A stretch of 64,000 bases of DNA, taken from NCBI GenBank assembly GCA_024811115.1, contig JAKOGH010000736.1, forward strand, positions 248,001 through 312,000, given 5' to 3'. The DNA comes from Terana coerulea (lineage: Eukaryota; Basidiomycota; Agaricomycetes; Polyporales; Phanerochaetaceae). Of this stretch, positions 61,420 to 64,000 are shown piece after piece. A program made the position numbers and the translations under genes. Each line of letters begins with the position of its first letter. Position 1 is the first letter of the stretch. Below the pieces are notes generated by a model. That model had not been told where the DNA came from, made no database searches, and worked only from the letters and a program-made list of their open reading frames with translations.

Positions 61420-62887
61420 ATGTCCGCTCGAGGAGAGGATTTACCTCAGGAGCTGTTCGAGCATGTACTCTGGCACGTAGTCCAGGGTCTTGGGAATCTA
61501 TATTCCTCCCCAAATACTCAACAAGCCAAGCTCCTGGTTTTGACTTGCAGTCAAGTGAACCGCTACTTCGCGAAGCTCTGTCGCCCAAAGCTCTTCTGGC
61601 GTGTTACACTGCAATCTGCCCATGACGTCCAGAATTTGCGCGTTCTCTTCGACAACGCGTGCACCACGCTCACACCGATCGCGCAGATGATCCACAGCAC
61701 CTGGGCGGAGCCCGCGAGAGGCGGTCCACCATGGATTCACCTGATCGGCACGCACGTTATCCCACAGTTAGCGTTGCGCAACCGAGCCGGCCTCTTTACC
61801 GTCGACGGCACGAACATTTACCTCGGTCGCGTCACGCCGACATTTGTGTCTCTGCATCCAAATCTGCCCCGCAGTCTTCCGCGCGGGTTGTGCCCCCTTA
61901 CGGAAGTCACCCTCACTGACGTGACTTTCAAGCACGAAGCGGAACTGCGGAGGTTCCTATCCCAGCTTCAGCATTTGCGGAGGCTGTCCTTGGACAATGT
62001 AACCTGGGGTGGGGAGGATGTAGCGCATGAGCCTGAGCGAGATGAGTTTCCCACCATGAGACTGGCGAGCGGCGCGTGCTTCGTGGAGACGAGACGGTGT
62101 CACGGAGAGAACCGGTTTGCACCGGTGTTCATACCCTGTTTTCTGCATAAGACTCGCCGAAGATCTCAGCAGGAGAAGGCAATCGACATAGAGGAGTACC
62201 ATATCCTTCTAGAAGTTTGTCGTTTGTTCGGAGTGGGCTCTTTTGGAGAACCTGGCGAGACTCTGAGGAAGGATGAACACCCGGTCTGGATGGTGTAGAT
62301 GCTGACTCCGACCGGGAAGCATTTCAATTGTACGTGGGGTAAATTCATGGCTGTTGTGGCATACAGACTTACTGACCAGTGGTGAACTTGCAGTTCATGT
62401 CGTTCTACAAGGATACTTCCAGGATCTGGAGGGGGTAAAGAGACGCTTCATGCCCAACCTCGAGGTACGATTCGGTTGTCAGCAGAATCTGGGCGCAACA
62501 CAAGCTCTTGAAGAGACCAGATGGGAACAAATTCTCTATATCCACCGCATCACGGTAGACTTTGTCATGGCAGACCGCTGGAAAAACGACCATGACTGGA
62601 AGACCATCACAAAGCGCTTTCCCGAGGATGCGTGGGCCGTGTTAGCAACCAAGATTGCACAGCTAAAGCACTTGGAGTCGGTCGTTTTCCGATTTGAATT
62701 CGCGGCTGGGGTCGCCGAGTTTCTCAGAGCGCATTCGGCTTCACTTCGATGTCTGCAAGAGAGGGGAAAGCTTACGTACTCCTGGTTTGACGAGGTACGC
62801 CAGCGCAACAAGACGTACACCCCCCGATCGAGGTGCCTTCAGCACAGTAGGCAAAATTGGCCGCAGGATGCGCACGCGCCCCGCTAG
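61420..62887 (+). CDS. F-box protein B
   Basis: Paralogue of F-box protein A. ATG 61420 opens MSARGEDLPQELFEHVLWHV. LVLTCSQVNRYFAKLCRPKL then FWRVTLQSAHDVQNLRVLFD, PPWIHLIGTHVIPQLALRNR, VDGTNIYLGRVTPTFVSLHP, LTEVTLTDVTFKHEAELRRF and LRRLSLDNVTWGGED run parallel to gene A. Exon 1 stays open to 62298. A probable intron begins at gtacgtgg (about 62331) in another frame and ends at about 62392, so a one-base correction near 62280 or a different donor is needed. Exon 2 has VHVVLQGYFQDLEGVKRRFM, EQILYIHRITVDFVMADRWK and LKHLESVVFRFEFAAGVAEF, ending at 62887. Target unknown. Divergence from A is large, so the duplication is much older than the flanking transposon copies. Confidence 0.62.
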
Positions 62888-63061
62888 ACATAATGTAAAG
62901 CGCACTTACCATTGTTAACAATCTGAGACGGACATAGCAGACACTGAAGCCCCTTTGACGACGTGTTGATTGAACTAAGTGCAAAGAAGTGCTTCCAATA
63001 TCCAAACGTCCATGACACTTCACACTTTGCTCCCAACCTCTTCACCGACAACGACTCGGAC

Positions 63062-64000
63062 TTAAACGTCCTTCAACTGGTCCACCATCTGCCCAATGCT
63101 TCCCACCGTCCAGACGCCGCCCCACCCCTGGCGGCGCTCGCTCCTCATCGTGCGGGGCGTCTTGGGCACCTTCAGGCCCCGTTCCGCGGTCTTCACGTTC
63201 TTCACCCAGTACGGCGCCAGCGGGCTCTTGAGTGCTTTGCTGACCTCGGGAACCGATGCGAGCGGCGTGTACGCGTCCGGCAGCACGGGCTTCGGCAGCG
63301 CAAGCGAAGGGGGCAGTGGGCTCTTCACGCGCAGCAGCGCGGACGGCGGCGGGGGCGACGGCAGGGGCACCGTCGGCGCGGGACGCTGAGCCAGAGTGCG
63401 TGCGCCGCGCGGGCGGGTGTGGAAGCGCGCGCGGAAGTGCGCCATGCGCTGCGCGTCGGAGTGCACGATCGCGTCCTTCGCCGACGCGAGGCCCTCCTCC
63501 GCAGGCGTCGTGGGCAGCGTGAGCGCCTTGAGCGGCGCGGGGCGCAGCTTCACTTTCTGCGTGGGCACAGCGCCGGCGGGGCGCGCGGGGCCTGCGCGGT
63601 GCGGGCGTGCTCCTCGACGGTCGCTGCGCGGCCGACGACGACGGGGCCGTGCACCATGTCGGCCGTGATCGCGATGCCGTGCTGGATGTCGCTCAGCGAG
63701 CGGCTGCGCCGCACGGTACCGCGCCGGCGGACGACGGGGCGACTAGGGCGCACCTCCGCGGCATCTTCGAGCGCGGCCCAGCCCTCACCCGCGTCGTATG
63801 ATGTCGGCGACTTGACCTTGCTGAGGACGGCCTCGTCCTGTGCGCGGATGCGGTAGAGGTCGAGGAAGGTGCTCACGCGGTCTGCGGCGGTCGCGATCTG
63901 GCCGAAGGATGGGAGCACGAGCTCGCCCGGGACGCTCGCGGTGAGGCAGTGCGTGAGGTTTTGCATGCGCTGGCCCGGGCTCATGAGGGGCGTCGGCGAG
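63062..64000 (-). CDS. Unknown Ala/Pro/Arg-rich protein, N-terminal part beyond window
   Basis: The gene enters from the right edge; only the C-terminal part is visible. It has an ordered helical stretch, GQRMQNLTHCLTASVPGELV then LPSFGQIATAADRVSTFLDL and YRIRAQDEAVLSKVKSP. Then come RRRGTVRRSRSLSDIQHGIA and ITADMVHGPVVVGRAATVEE, a Pro/Ala-rich part, EEGLASAKDAIVHSDAQRMA, TPLASVPEVSKALKSPLAPY and WVKNVKTAERGLKVPKTP, stop at 63062. A one-base deletion near 63570 separates the two frames; the related fragment at 53.2 kb reads straight through this place, which supports joining them. Very high GC at 63.2-63.9 kb. No domain recognised. Confidence 0.55.

Noticed and set aside
62963..63856. Plus-strand frame of 297 codons at the window end
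   Set aside because: Arg-rich shadow of the minus-strand gene, whose sequence is independently supported by the duplicated fragment at 53.2 kb.

Overview
The window looks like nuclear DNA of an agaricomycete fungus (Basidiomycota). Genes are broken by many short introns of about 45-75 nt with GT/GC...AG borders. Families typical of that class are present: multicopy F-box proteins, DUF6533-like and DUF6697-like proteins, and a tandem membrane-protein family. No bacterial-style operons are seen. Calls rest on reading translated motifs by eye; no database search was possible.

Layout. 0-6 kb: two tandem DUF6533-like membrane-protein copies (minus) and an F-box gene (plus). 6-22 kb is a metabolic and housekeeping block: nucleoporin NDC1, two paralogous GH13 alpha-glucosidases in head-to-head orientation with a dual-specificity phosphatase between them, a PEBP-family protein, two tandem aldo-keto reductases, and a relic of a FAD monooxygenase. 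23-33 kb: an unknown charged protein and a very long disordered Ser-rich protein of about 2,000 residues. 33.6-39.4 kb: three tandem F-box paralogues, one clearly dead. 40-46.4 kb: two tandem membrane-protein paralogues, the second split by a small inverted-repeat element. 46.8-48.8 kb: a region bounded by clusters of AGTGGA..TCCACT palindromes, probably a non-autonomous DNA transposon. 48.9-53.1 kb: two tandem coiled-coil/DUF6697-like genes. 53.2-56.9 kb: a gene fragment copied from the gene at 63 kb, then a Ser/Thr kinase. 57.5-62.9 kb: two F-box paralogues, the first enclosed by an almost perfect 935-bp inverted repeat. 63-64 kb: a gene running off the end.

The most striking observation is at 57.5-61.2 kb. 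The two inverted 934/935-bp copies are each flanked by mismatched 8-bp sequences, but the 8-mers pair crosswise between the copies (gcttactt with aagtaagc, gggaagtc with gacttccc). This is the scar expected when two transposon insertions in opposite orientation recombine and flip the DNA between them, here a segment of about 1.7 kb carrying an F-box gene.

A second theme is that several otherwise healthy genes are each broken by a single-nucleotide frame change, often in a run of identical bases and more often an extra base than a missing one. Residual assembly error is as likely as real decay, so the affected genes are annotated as whole spans.
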